A stretch of 64,000 nt of DNA. Source: Dastarcus helophoroides. Taxonomy: Eukaryota; Arthropoda; Insecta; Coleoptera; Bothrideridae. The notes beneath the pieces were generated by a model that saw only the letters and a list, made by a program, of their open reading frames with translations, did no database searches and had not been told where the DNA came from. Position numbers and translations under genes: made by a program. Of the stretch, positions 46,064 to 58,489 are shown piece by piece (the stretch's first letter is position 1; each line of letters opens with the position of its first letter). The DNA is taken from the NCBI GenBank assembly GCA_028583605.1, contig CM053327.1:31217126-31281125 (forward strand), read 5' to 3'.

Positions 46064-46930
46064 AGTTTTTTTTCCAAAAAGATTGATTATAAACTCAACA
46101 AGTATTTGGACTACAAATTATTTTAGTTTTAAAAGTTCCTCCTTCATTTCCGAACAAGTTTAAATATGAAATATTATCACCCATCCATAACTCCCTTGGA
46201 GAATGGAATTGCAGCGGCGCGATATTACCACCCATTCGCGATCAACTTGCTTGGCTTCAGGATAATCGCAGGAGTTGTAGAGTATGGTTTTTCCAGAGGT
46301 AGCTTCCTAAACCTGAGAAACGTCCCACCTCTCCTATTTCAATTAAATCCGGTTTCTTAATCTCTCTTCATTGAGTTTGTGAATAAAAATTAGGCTACAA
46401 ACATCACATGCGTCAAGTTGGAAGTTTTTGACGCTTTCGGCATCCTAATGAGGAGGAATACTAGCTTAGAAGATGATTTGCGACCTCTTAGAGAAATTAG
46501 GAAGGAAACAGCATAATTTTTAATTAACATAGAGGTGCGTTTCCAAAATGGTGGGTCGTGAAGCGATACCAGACTACGAAAATAAAATACCAGGTCACAG
46601 AATTGTCTTCATACTCGCAAATGGTCAATAATTATGCACTAAAATAGATAAAAAAAGCGGATCCCAAAAAGGAAGGCCAAGGCAACAGAAAAGTTTGAGA
46701 AACGCCGTCCTAGAGGTATTTTAGATTACCTTTTCGCACTTTGTGACTTTGCATCTTCCTCTTCGAAACCACTTAAGACAGTGGTTACCATTCGTACTAC
46801 GAAATCCAGCCTAGAACATATAAGAATCTCGTGCATCCCTAAAGGGCAATCGCCGAGGTTGTGGGCTCCCCCTGGTGGTACTTATTTGTTGCTTTTTTAA
46901 AATACCTTTACCCAATTCATTATCTATTGG
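46064..46930 (+). repeat. Long direct repeat, copy 1
   Basis: Colinear with 49980-50640. Shared landmarks include 'ttcatttccgaa.caagttt', 'gcgatcaacttgc', 'ggataatcgcaggagttg', 'cttcattgagtttgtgaat', 'accattcgtactacgaaatc' and 'cttatttgttgctttt'. Moderately diverged. The two copies bracket the foldback element at 47.05-49.37 kb. The family is not recognised and the 64-codon ORF in copy 1 is not conserved in copy 2. Confidence 0.75.
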
Positions 46931-47052
46931 GGACAAATTCGGTAAAGGTGCAATAGTATGCTGAATTGATAAATTAATCGTATAAGGCGATTATTTTATG
47001 ATTCCTATTTAAAAAAAGAAATTAAGACATAGTAAGATTGCGCTTAATGTTG

Positions 47053-49365
47053 GTTAGTGTTTCACAATTTCTTGTTCTTATCTTCCTTTTTCTCGTTGTT
47101 GTCTTGTTCTTCCTGCAAGAAATTTATGAGCAAGAAGAAGACAAGGCAAGAAGTGTTTTTAGCAAGAGCAAGATTTCTTGCCAAGAAATTAGCAAGAAGC
47201 AAGATTTATTGTCAAGGAATTAGCAAGAAGCAAGATTTATTGTCAAGAAATTAGCAAGAAGCAAGATCTCTTGTCAAGAAATTAGCAAGAAGCAAGATTT
47301 ATTGTCAAGAAATTATCAAGAAGCAAGATTTCTTGTCAAGAAATTAGCAAGAAGCAAGATTTCTTGTCAAGAAATTAGCAAGAAGCAAGATTTATTGTCA
47401 AGAAATTAGCAAGAAGCAAGATTTCTTGTCAAGAAATTAGCAAGTTGCAAGATTTCTTGTCAAGAAATCAGCAATAAGCAAGATCTCTTGGTTTTTTCAT
47501 GTTCTTATAAGCGATGCTCTAAAATAATTTTTTTTATCCAATTTAAGTAAAAAATCCTGGGGATCCTCCTAAATTTCCCCAAAAAAAAGGATGGAATTTC
47601 AGGACAAAAAATCAATGTTCAGTTTTTTCCCAAAATAACACCTTTGAGGATCCCCCAATAAAAAAAAATAAATTTTGATCTTCCTCAAAAATTTTCGTTT
47701 GCTAAACTTTTATTGTTATTCTTGAAGTTTTTATTTTCATTTTGATATTTTGACCTTTTTCTCAGGATTACAATTTTAACCACAAAATTTTGACTTGATT
47801 TTAAGGAATGTCTACAAAAAATTTCTGCTTTTGCTTAAGATTCGTTATTTCAACTTTTTCTCATTTCGTCACTTTAATCGAGAAGTTTACCCACTTAACT
47901 CAGCGTAAAATTTTGATTCCTTCTTGAAACTTGGAGTTTTAATCTCGAGAGATCGAATTTGAACTCTATATTTCGGAAAACAGATTTTTGAGGAATTTTG
48001 GAAACAAAGACGACAATAAATGTAACTTTGAAGTGGACAATTTCAGAAAATATATTACAATAATTTGAAATAGAGTTAACATTTTTTGAAAAAACTCGAA
48101 TTTTTTTCAACATTTTGTTTTAATTTCACCTTCAACATCGAAATTTCGTTTTCAGTATCAAATTGTAAGTTTCAATCTTGAAATTTTGACTTGTTCTAGA
48201 AATTTTTAACTTATTTTTCAGAATTTTGTGAAAATTGATTTCTTTAAATTTTGGGGTTCTTTTTCTTTTTTTTTTTTGTAAAAATTTGAGAGGGATCGCC
48301 ATAATTTTTTACTTGTACTTGTTCAAAAAAAGTAATCCAGAGCATCGCTTATAAGAACATGAAAAAAGGAAGAAATCTTGCTCTTGCTAGAAACCTTCTT
48401 GTCTTGTCTTGCTCATAAATTTCTTGCCTTGTTCTTAAATTTTGGATTTTTTTTAGTTCACGACATTTGCCAAAGGGAGAACTTCGCGAGGGGCTTGCAG
48501 TAAAGTCGATTTTTGTATTGAAATTTGACTTCCTTATGTAGATTAAAAAGTGAATATCTAAAAAACCCGAAATGATTCACTGCAAACTAAACGGAAAAAA
48601 AAACAGAAACGAAAATTGAAACCTAGCCCAGATCTTGAGTTTTTGCCCAGAATTTTTCCGAAATATTAAAATTACTAAAGTAAAAGTGTTAATTATGTGT
48701 GAAATAAAAAATCTAAGATAATTTAATCTTGAACTTAAAAATTATAAGTGAAAAATTCATTTTTAAATTTAGTCATCCAATTTCGAGAAAAAATTAGGAT
48801 CTTCGGGAAAAATTTAAATCTTTAAATAAAATCTTCAGCAAGGTTTTCTTGAAACTTGTAATTTTTCCAATTTTTCATAAAAAATTAAGCTTTAAAGTCG
48901 AAATGTTAAGCAGGAACCAAAATTTTGAAATTTAAACTTCATATTTCACAAATAGGATAAATATTCCAGGAAAAACACGACACTACTAAAAATTTGTTTT
49001 TAATTTTTCAGAGTTTTATGTAATTTATCAGCTTTTTTCTCGAAATTTGGGTTTTCATTTCAAAATTTCGATTTTTATTTATAAATTTTTCGTTTTATTT
49101 TATTATGCGAAAGGGTAGATGGGAATTTTGATAATCTATGTCATGTGGATTTTAAAAACACTGATTGTATTCTAAGAAATTCTGATCCTGTTGTGTTATT
49201 GTTCATATACCAGCAAGAACAAGAAAAAGCAAGACTCTTGCTAGTAAGAATTGAACCAGTAAGACACTGACAAGACAAGAAGTAAAACAACGTTTTGTCT
49301 TGTGTAGCAAGACAGCCAAGAAGTTAGCAAGCAAAACAAGAAATCTTGCTTTGTGTATCACTAAC
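47053..49365. mobile_element. Foldback element with hairpin minisatellite arms
   Basis: Bounded by imperfect terminal inverted repeats: GTTAGTGTTTCACA at 47053 and, inverted, TGTGTATCACTAAC ending at 49365 (about 12 of 14 match). A perfect 29-bp inverted repeat (47492-47520 and 48339-48367) pairs the inner arm ends. Both arms and the right end are rich in CAAGAAAT/TTCTTG motifs. The centre (47520-48330) is degenerate AT-rich filler and no transposase is visible. Probably a non-autonomous foldback DNA element, possibly two nested ones. Confidence 0.6.
47160..47490 (+). repeat. 31-bp hairpin minisatellite
   Basis: About ten tandem 31-bp units: CAAGAAAT, spacer tagcaagaagca, then AGATTTCTTGT. 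CAAGAAAT and ATTTCTTG in each unit are complementary, so every unit can form a hairpin. Units differ mainly at the ttt(a/c)ttg position. Confidence 0.9.
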
Positions 49366-49975
49366 GCTGATCCGTTTAGCACTGTTTCTGTCTTTATTGC
49401 AATACTGAGATTCCCTAAAAATTGCACGCAGCCCTGGGCTTCCCTAAATCCAAAGCACTTAATACGAAATACATAGATTACGTTTCTTTCGAATGAGGTA
49501 ACGGAAAAATGTTTGAAAGTAGTGTAGAAAACTATTGGTCCATATCTAAATGATGACGATGACACTAGAGAATTTGTGGTTGATCTGAACTGAACGAAAT
49601 AGTCGAATTAGCGAAACAAACAGGTTTCGAAATGTGGAAGATCTCAAAGAAATTTTGATCATGAGCTCAAGGAAATAGCGAATCAAGAAGAATACAAAAC
49701 TACTGAAAGTAGTGTTTCTGCAGAAAACCAAAATTAAAACTTTCAACGACATTTCTAAAAACCAGTTTAGCCACAACGGAAATTTTTATGAACCAATTTA
49801 TTGAAAATTAGGCAGATTTTGATAGGAGTTTAAAGGCAAGATGGGGTGCCATGGTCAACTTAGTGACAACTTCTTAAAGAGCACAAAAGGAAAATACAAA
49901 CGACGTTAGGCAACTTCTTGATCAAAAAGCGGAAAATTCGAAATGCATAAGAATCTGAATTATCTCTAGATGGTG
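49366..49975. other. Low-repeat stretch, no gene recognised
   Basis: Open frames on the minus strand (49203-49776) have no recognisable family and run into the foldback element. Confidence 0.35.
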
Positions 49976-49979
49976 TCTT

Positions 49980-50640
49980 AGTTACTCAATCAATATTTGA
50001 ACTGCAAATCATGTTATTTCTAAAAGTTTGCCCTTCATTTCCGAAACAAGTTTAAATATGAGTAGTATCACTCGTCTTCAAGCAACTTGACGGATGGAAT
50101 TGGAGCGGCGTGATTTTACCACTCATTCGTGATCAACTCGTCTAGTTTTAGGACAATCGCAGGAGTTGGAGACGATGTTTTTTCCAAAAATCACTTCTGA
50201 AACCTGAGAAATGGTCCATCTTTGCTATTTCAATTAAACTTAGTTTCTTTTATCTCTTCATTGAGTTTGTGAATGAAATTTAGGGTACGAACATCACATA
50301 TGTCGAGTTGGAACTTTTTGACGCGTTCGGCGTCCTGATAAGGAGGGATATTAGCTTAGAGAATTGTGAGCTCTTAAACAAATTAGGAAGGAAACAGTAT
50401 AATTTTTATTTATCCTAGAGTAATTTTAGTTGACCTTTATCGCACTTTGTGACTGCATCTTCCTCTTCGCAACCACTCAAAACAGTGGTTACCATTCGTA
50501 CTACGAAATCCAGCCTAGAACATATAAGGATCTCGTATATCCCTAAGCGGCAATCGCAGAGATTGTGAGCTCCCCCTAGTGGCACTTATTTGTTGCTTTT
50601 TAAAATACTTTTGGCCACCTTTGCCCACATCTTTATCTAC
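49980..50640 (+). repeat. Long direct repeat, copy 2
   Basis: See the copy at 46064-46930. Same order of landmarks, lacking a segment of about 200 bp present in copy 1 (about 46530-46720). Confidence 0.75.
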
Positions 50641-52315
50641 ATTATTTATATGAAGAGATTACCCCGTTTAACGCTATTTCGTGCAACGCTCCACTTTGAT
50701 GGAACGTAACACCCGGTTAAAGAAGGGTTTTACTGTATCTAAAACAAATTAGCCGAATTTCAAAATGATGTAACTCGAAGAAAAATAGTCATTGGAAAAT
50801 ATACAAAAAAGCAGATTGAAGCTTCAAGCTTCTAGTTTTCAGATCTTGTCTTCAAATGTTTTTAGTTTCTGCAGTTTTTGAGTAATTATAAGAAATCCAT
50901 CGGCCCAAAATTTACCCAAATTGGTTAGCTTTAAAAAGATCCACGGACTTACGTATCCATCATATGCCTTTTTTTCAGTGCAGAATTTCTAAAGGGACGT
51001 TGAATTTAATTGTTTAGTGGAGTTGTGCTCTGATTGGATTTGACAAAAGCTAAAAACATTTATCGCCCATTATTCGTTGCAATATAAAAATGACATAAAC
51101 AATAAGCTTACATTTTACTATACCCTACCGTGTGTATGAACGCTTGGTAAAATTGTAAATCATTTTACGCATGAACTGCATTGAACCCCTCCTAAAAACT
51201 AAACTATGGTCATTTATCAACTCGAGTTTAAATGTTTAAACGTATCACTAGAGATTTTTGTTATGCCTTTTCAATCTCGAAGTTTTTCAAACATAACTAA
51301 AGTTAGTTTGACGTAAATAGCAGACTAATAAGTGTATGAGTAAACATCGATTACGTTACAGACATTTTATACCCAAACATTTACGCTTCTAGTTACAAGT
51401 AAAGTACAAACACTACTTCACTAAAGCGTTTTTCTCCACAGTTAATAGCCGTGCCGAACTTGTTTTAATCCAACTTAGTAATTTGCGCTAAACTTGTTTG
51501 AACAAGGCTGGAAATAATCAACTCTGTGAGCCCTTCAGCACGTTGAAAATTGCCAAGGTGCCACGTGATCCGTTTAGGTCCAGTGCGAAAAATAAACATT
51601 GATTGTTTTCCCAAATTATCCGCAATCTCTAAAAGGACTCGTGTACGTGCTTCACATGTACCAGACGTATTGAAATTCTCAAACACCAGTCCAATACAAA
51701 TTTTAGAGACAATAATAAACAAAGCTGTCCGTGCTGCTGCGAGCGGTTACCCCATGGAATCTTGAATGGCTTCTCTCATTGTGCTGACCGTGTTTATAGC
51801 TATGCAGCAGACATTTTCCTGGAAATAATTGGAATGTACATAGTCAATTAGATTTGCTAGAATTTGTTGTTTATCAAGAGGTTAAAGCCAAGAAATTGAA
51901 GAGACCTCTTAACAATCAAAACTTCATTAATTATTGCAGGAATACGAGGCGATGACAACACTTTTTTACCCTAAATAAACATGTCATCATGCTACCAATT
52001 AATTTTGTGTTAGTTAGTCGAAGGAGAATCAATTCGGAGAAAAGTGTACTGTTGTATATTATACACATTAATTATTACGTTATCGTGCTCTTTAGAACAT
52101 TGATCGATCACAAATTCACCTGTTAACTCACTATGTCTGTAATTAGATCCATTTACCTTTCGTTTTACTCTGGAGTATGATCGACTTATTTTAAATACAG
52201 GTTGCATGTATCTTCGTCATGAATTGAGAAAATAATCTATCATAAGAACATTTGGCATGTTCAACACTTTAATTCTATTTAATAAATCTCTACTGACAGA
52301 CCACGAATGGCTTTA
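50641..52315. other. Low-repeat intronic stretch, no gene recognised
   Basis: Overlapping plus- and minus-strand ORFs around 51465-51765 have no recognisable family. Nothing else to call. Confidence 0.35.
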
Positions 52316-52319
52316 ACTG

Positions 52320-52500
52320 ATGGATCTAGGGACACAACATTTCATACATGTGTTCTCTGTAATACGTAGGTGAGCACTAAGGGAGGATTTTTCAAAATTC
52401 GGCCTCTAAGGTAGTAAAAATGGGCATTAATGAGTAGGCGATTTTTATGTAACGAATAATACACAAGATTGTATTTAAAGTTGCCTATAACCTGAATTTA
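52320..52500. repeat. Interspersed repeat F, copy 2
   Basis: Colinear with 25040-25210, including gtaatacgtaggtgagcact and gtatttaaagttgcct. Confidence 0.65.
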
Positions 52501-53485
52501 TTCAAATTTTTGCATGTTATCAGTGCATATTTCGTCCTATTTAGGAATTACTTTCCTTTAATTTTTAAAAATTTAAGTTTTAAACTCGTAATTTTGGTTT
52601 TAATTTGGCATCTCCAATGTTTAAATCGAGATGTGGAGGAATATTTTCTTTTTAGACTGGAGGAACATTTTCTTTTTAGACATTTTGAACTTTCTTCCCA
52701 AAATTTCAACTTTATAGTCAACATTTTCCGCACACAATCGAAAACTTGAGTAGATTTTTGCTCGAAGTTTTTCGAAAAATTAAAATATGACATTTTTAGT
52801 TTACTGAAATGAATCTTTTTTTTTCAAAGTGCAAATATTTACTGAAGTTTTGAGAAGGAGATCGAAATTCCGACTATACAATTAAGGTTTCACTTAAATT
52901 CTGAAGTTCCAGAAGAAAGAGTCAAAATTCCAATAAATAAAAGAGAAATTGTTTTTAAAAATGTTTCGGATTTTTTTAGAAATTTTGATGTTTTTCCAGT
53001 TTTAAATTTCAAAAGGGGATTTCTACTGATTTTTTTTATTTCAGTTTTAAAAACGAAATATTGAGAATGACGTTCACACTTAAAGACAAAAATTAGAGGA
53101 AACAATTCAAAGTTATATTTCGTTTCTTATTGAAATTTCGAGGGAAATGTCAAAATCCTGAAACTAAAACAAATTCAAAGAAATTTATAATCTTTTTGTT
53201 TAATTTTTGATACTTTTTATTCAAAATTTCCACCTTTGATTATGAATCATTTTTTTTTATAGGTCCTAATCGGAAGATTGCACACATTATTTTTAGACTT
53301 TTCTTCGGAATAACAAACACAAATTTGGATTCTCTAATTATTTTGGTAAAATTGCACCAAACTTGCAACTTTAAAATAATTACAGATTTGCAATGAACGT
53401 GAAAATGTTAGATAAAACATGAAGGAAATTATATAGTCAAAAAACATTACTCCCGAAACTTTAAGTTGAAATTTCATCTATAAAC
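52501..53485. repeat. Mixed degenerate AT-rich sequence
   Basis: Degenerate A/T repeat sequence. A short direct repeat, 'ggaacattttctttttagac', occurs twice near 52633 and 52663. No gene seen. Confidence 0.5.
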
Positions 53486-53489
53486 TAAA

Positions 53490-55610
53490 AATTCCTAGAC
53501 TAAAGTCGAAATCCAGGGATTAAGGGCAAACAGATTTTAGATTTCTCCAAATTGTTTTCCGAAATTTTTAGCTTTTTAACTTTTCATTTTAAACTTAAAA
53601 AAAACTCTTCTTTTTTAAAATGCCACTTTCAAAATCTAAACTAAAAATGTCTAGACTAAAGTCGAAATCCAGGGATAAAGGGCAAATAAATTTTGAATTT
53701 CTCGAAATTGATTTTCGAAATTTTTAATACAAAGGCAAGATTTGGATGTCGAAATTTCAAGAAGCAATTTCAATGTCTGAAAAGTGTTCTTTCACATTTC
53801 GTTTTAAACATCGTAACTTTTAAATTGAAGCCAAAATTTCCCTTTGTCCCCTTTTTCCAAAAGGGCAGATTTTGAACTGAATAATTCTTTTAAATTTTAA
53901 CTTTTTTTGACTTTTCAACTTAAACTTAAAAATACTCCTTTTTAAAACGCCAGCTTCAAAATGTAAATTAAAAATTTCTAGACTAAAATCGAAATATAGG
54001 GATTAAGGGCAAACAAATTTTGAATTTCTCCAAATTGTTTTTCGAAATTTTTAGTGCAAAGGCAAGATTTGGAAACCATGTCGAAATTTCGAGAAGCAAT
54101 TTTAACGTTTAAAAAACGTTTTTCCACATTTCGTTTTAAACATCGTAACTTTTAAATTAAAGCCAAAATTTCCCTTTGTCGCCTTTTTCCAAAAGGCAGG
54201 TTTTGAACTCAACAATTCTTTTAAATTTTAACTTTTTTTAACTTTTCAGTTTAAACTTAAAAATACTCCATTTTAAGATGCCAGCTTTAAAATCTAAACT
54301 AAATATTTCTAGACTAAAGTCGAAATCCAGGGATTAAGGGCAAAGAAATTTTGAATTTCTCCAAATTGTTTCTCAAAATTTTTAGTGCAGTCAAGATTTG
54401 GAAACGAAGTCGAAATTACGAGAAGCAACTTCAACGTTTAAAAAATGTTCTTCCACATTGAAACCAAAATTTCCCTTTGCCTTCTTTTTCCAAAGGGGCA
54501 GATTTTGAACTCAAAAATTCTTTTAAATTTTAACTTTTTTTTTAACTTTTCAACTTAAACTTAAAAATACTCCTTTTTAAAATGCTAGCTTCAAAATGTA
54601 AACTAAAAATGTTTAGACTAAAGTCGAAATATAGGGATTGAGGGCAAACAAATTTTGAATTTCTCCAAATTGTTTTTCAAAATTTTTAGTGCAAAGGCAA
54701 GATTTGGAAACCATGTCGAAATTTCGAGAAGCAATTTTAAAGTTTAAAAACGTCCTTCCACATTTCGTCTTAAACATCGTAACTTTTAAATTGAAGCCAA
54801 AATTTCCCTTTGTCCCCTTTTCCCAAAAGGCAGGTTTTGAACTCAAAAATTCTTTTAAATTTTAACTTTTTTTTCTTTTCAGTTTAAACTTAAAAATACT
54901 CCATTTTAAAATGCCAGCTTTAAAATCTAAACTAAATATTTCTAGACTAAAGTCGAAATCCAGGGATTAAGGGCAAACAAATTTTGAATTTCTCCAAATT
55001 GTTTCTTAAAATTTTTAGTGCAAAGTCAAGATTTGGAAACGATGTCGAAATTACGAGAAGCAACTTCAACGTTTAAAAAATGTTCTTCCACATTTCGTTC
55101 TAAACAGCGTAACTTTTAAATTGAAACAAAATTTCCCCTTGTCCCCTTTTTCCAAAAAGGCAGATTTTGAACTGAAAAATTCTTTATATGTCGATTTTTT
55201 TTTAACACTTCAGTTTAAACTTAAAAATACTCCTTTTTAAAATGCCAGCTTTAAAATCTAAACTAAAACTTTCTAGATTAAAGTCGAAATCCAGGGATTA
55301 GGTAAGGCTAAACAAATTTTGAATTTCTCCAAATTGTTTCCCGTTATTTTTAGTGCAAAGGCAAGATTTGGAAATGATGTTGAAATTTCGAGAAGCAACT
55401 TCAACGTTTAAAAAATGTTCTTCCACATTTCGTTTTAATTATCGTAACTTTTAAATTGAAGCCAACATTTCCCTTGTCCCTTTTTTTCAAAAGGGCAGAT
55501 TTTGAAGTCAAAAATTCTTTTAAATTTCAAATTTTCAGTTTAAACTTAAAAATACTCGTTTTTAAAATGCCAGCTTCCAAATCGAAATTTAATTAAGTCT
55601 CGAATTTGTT
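53490..55610. repeat. Tandem array, about 330-bp period
   Basis: The landmark 'cgaaatccagggattaaggg' (or close variants) recurs near 53505, 53660, 53985, 54320, 54622, 54950 and 55284. After a short first unit the spacing is 300-335 bp. Each unit also has 'gcaaggcaagatttggaaac', 'cttccacatttcg', 'aaatttccctttgtcccctt' and 'gccagctt.aaaatctaaac' type segments. Satellite-like. Short ORFs on both strands simply repeat the unit. Confidence 0.88.
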
Positions 55611-55614
55611 TTAC

Positions 55615-56477
55615 ACAATTCGTTTAAAATTTAAAAAATCCTAATTTAATCAGATTCTTTAAGAAAAAAATTACAAATTTTCATGAAAAGAGGAATTTTT
55701 AAAAAGTTCAAGTTACATATATTTGAAGTTTCAAGAAAAAGGTCAAAATTTAAAAAAAAACGTTTGAAAAAAGTCTAATATTCACAGAAAGCCATAATTT
55801 AAAAAAAGGGTGGAATTTTAAAATAGTCATATTCTGAATAAAGTTATAACTTCGAGAAAAAGACAAAACTCTGGAAAAGGTTCGAAAATTTTAAAAATGT
55901 CGAAATTTCGAAAGAAATTTAATTTTTCAAATAAAAGTTCAATACAAGTTAAAACTTTGAGAAAAAGTCCAAATTTTTGAAAAAAAAAGTAGAAATTTGA
56001 ACTTTATAGGCAACATTTTTTGCCCCCAATCGAAAACTTGAGTAGATTTTTGCTCGAAAAAAGTAGAAATTTTCAAAAAAGGCTTAAACTTCTGTCAAAA
56101 GCTTCAACAAATATGGGCATTTTCAAAAAGAGGTAGAAGTTTTTAAAAATCAACATTTCAGTATAATCAAATTTATAGAAAAATATCAAAATTTTTAGAA
56201 AAGTCACAGTTTCAAGAAGCGATCAAACTTGTCAAATAATTTGAAAATAAATCGAAATCCTAAAGAAAGGGGAAATTGTTTAAGTGTTGAAATCTGTAAG
56301 TTAACATTTAAAAAAAGTAGAAATTAACTGGAGAATTTTAAATTCAAAGTTTTTAAAATATAAAGTCGAAATGTTCAAGAAAGCCAAGATTTTAAATAAA
56401 AGTCGAAGACTTTTCAAAAAAGTCATCTTTTCAGACAGTCAAACTTTGAGAAGAAACCAACATTTTCAAAAAAGTGT
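55615..56477. repeat. A-rich degenerate repeat block
   Basis: Same A-rich core repeat as elsewhere. It contains a segment 'caatcgaaaacttgagtaga' also found at 52735. No gene seen. Confidence 0.6.
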
Positions 56478-56557
56478 TTTCTTCTTCTTCTTCTTCTTCT
56501 TCTTCTTCTTCTTCTTCTTCTTCTTCTTCTTCTTCTTCTTCTTCTTCTTCTTCTTCT
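56478..56557 (+). repeat. (TTC)n microsatellite
   Basis: About 26 uninterrupted TTC units; it produces a poly-Phe ORF that is an artefact. Confidence 0.97.
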
Positions 56558-57139
56558 AGAAGATCTAGCTGATCTGTTCTTTAACTGTATTCTATGGTTG
56601 TTCTAGTGATAACGAGTCCCAGCTGTTTCGCCATCTTTTATGTGGTCTTCCAGGGAGGCGCTGTCCTTCCGGTTTTCCTTCTAGTGCAATACGTACTGTT
56701 CTGTTTGGGTCCATTCTTTTTACGTGTTCGTGCTAGAGTCTTCTTCCCTCTCTTCCCCATCTTACTATGTCTTGGACTGCACATGTTCTTCTAATATCAT
56801 CGTTTCTTACTCGATCAACTGCATATGTTCTTCCGATATCATCGTTTCTTACTCGATCCCAAAGATTCTTGCCTGCTATTATTTTCAAGGTCTTCATTTT
56901 GGACGATCTCATCATATTCTTGGTCTTCCTGGTGTCCGCCCTGGCTTCTAGACCATATGTTAGTACTGGTCTTACACATGTTTTTTAAATGCGGGTTTTG
57001 CTGTCCATTTGCATATGCTTGTGTTTCCATATAACGTCACGTAGACAGCCAGAAATTGTGACCGCTTTATTGATTTGATTTGTTGAGTCCTTTAGATTCT
57101 GGTGGTTGGATATGTTTATGTAGAATCATCTCGGATAGG

Positions 57140-57770
57140 TAATATGAATGGTTTTAGAAAACAACGCTCCACGGGCGATCATCTACTGGCATACGTTACT
57201 CATATCTGTAACTTTCTCGTATCTGTAACTTTCTCGTATCTGTAACTTGCTATGGAAAAACATGGTGAGGCTAGGATTGTGGCTTTGGTCTGGCACAGTC
57301 TGGCACCTATCTCTTCTTGCCAAATTAACATCTTATGGTCGTCTTCCTGGACTCTGTCATTTGATATCCAATTTTCTCGCTGACAGATCTCTTTAGGTCG
57401 TCGATGGCATCTCATCCAAGAAATTTGTGATTAATGCAAGGGTGCCTGAGGGGTCTGTCCTGTCTCCTACTCTGTTTCTGTTACACGTAAACGACCTCTT
57501 AGCTTCAACTTCTAATTCTATATACAGCTAGGAAGATGATAGTAGCCTTGTGTCATCTTTTTTCTTCAACAAGCCATTCTCCGTGGCTGCTTTAGATCGA
57601 CTAAGGGAGCAGCATATACAGATGATTAATCGGGATCTCGAAATCATTCTGGAATGGGATAAGAAAAATTTGGTCGACCTCAATGCTTCAAAATAATGCA
57701 ACAAACATTCGAATAGACGGTAAAATCCTTCCGATGGGATCTAATCTATTTATTTTATTTTGTGAGTGGA
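57140..57770 (+). pseudogene. Jockey-like LINE reverse transcriptase fragment, nested
   Basis: Plus-strand frames give GFRKQRSTGDHLLAYVTHI, AMEKHGEARIVAL, a frameshifted palm region, then VINARVPEGSVLSPTLFLL. The catalytic box appears as S-stop-E-D-D where the relative at 43.6 kb reads SYADD. NRDLEIILEWDKKNLVDLNA follows. Same family as 42468-43725, opposite orientation. It is a dead fragment inside the minus-strand LINE. Confidence 0.82.
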
Positions 57771-57985
57771 TTAAACTTAAAAAAAATAATAATAAAAAAA
57801 ACCTGATTTATAGGTTTGTCTTGAATTACTAGTTTAAATCTGATTGGTTCCCCTAGCGAAGGTTATACATTTTGTTTTGTCGATGATATGGACATGTTAA
57901 ATCTTTTTGCTATTTTATAAAAAATGAATAGTTATGTTTATAAGTCATTTTCGGTCTCGGCTACAATAGTAGTGTCATCTGCAGA
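57771..57985. other. AT-rich linker inside the LINE nest
   Basis: Follows the nested LINE with 'ttttgtgagtggattaaact', similar in reverse to the hairpin end at 41168. Nothing coding. Confidence 0.35.
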
Positions 57986-58489
57986 GCAGATCATGCTTAT
58001 AATCCTGTTACTCAGTTTACATCCTATTTTTTAAATCTGCTACTTCTTTAATTATCATATCCATCATTAGGTTGAAGAGGAAAGGACTTACTGTTGCTTT
58101 GTCTGATTCCTTCAGGCGTTGGTATTTCTGAAGATGTTTTGTTACGTATTCGCATCTTTGTTGCGTTTTTCTTGTTTACCTGCTGTTTTATCCTCAAGAT
58201 TTCTGGTGGTGTTTGGTGTTCTTTAATATTTTAATTACGTCATCTAATTGAACTTTATCAAATGCTTTTGTTAAATCAACAAACCTAGCGTATGCAGGTT
58301 TGTTAAATTCGATTGCTTTTTCTTTGATTTGTTCGATAATGAAGATAGCCTCCGTGGTAGACCTGTTTCTTCTGAACCCCTGCTATTCATCTCTTAGTTT
58401 TGTTAAATCTTAAAGTCTGTTCTTTATTATGCTGGTAAACAATTTCATTGTAGTTGATAAAAGGCAGAATCCTCGTCGTATTTTAAGAA

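Larger units (their letters stand above)
56590..58460 (-). pseudogene. Degenerate non-LTR retrotransposon (second type), interrupted
   Basis: Read from 58460 downward: FRRNRSTTEAIFIIEQIKEK, ARFVDLTKAFDKVQLDD, then after frameshifts VSPFLFNLMMDMIIKEV and SADDTTIVAE (the catalytic A-D-D box). After an interruption, CVRPVLTYGLEARADT, MKTLKIIAGKNLWDRVRND, VQDIVRWGRE and GRPHKRWRNSWDS are read, which are the usual C-terminal landmarks of this LINE group in insects. Frameshifts and stops show it is dead. The gap at about 57130-57770 is filled by a plus-strand piece of a different LINE. The block IRRTCAVD/IGRTYAVD is locally duplicated (56775-56860). Confidence 0.82.

Noticed and set aside
47160..47490. 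31-bp regular repeats as a possible CRISPR array
   Set aside because: Units are directly adjacent without unique spacers, in an insect genome; it is a minisatellite with hairpin units.
51465..51765. Overlapping plus- and minus-strand ORFs as a possible gene
   Set aside because: No recognisable domain, both strands open, and no splice or promoter support visible.
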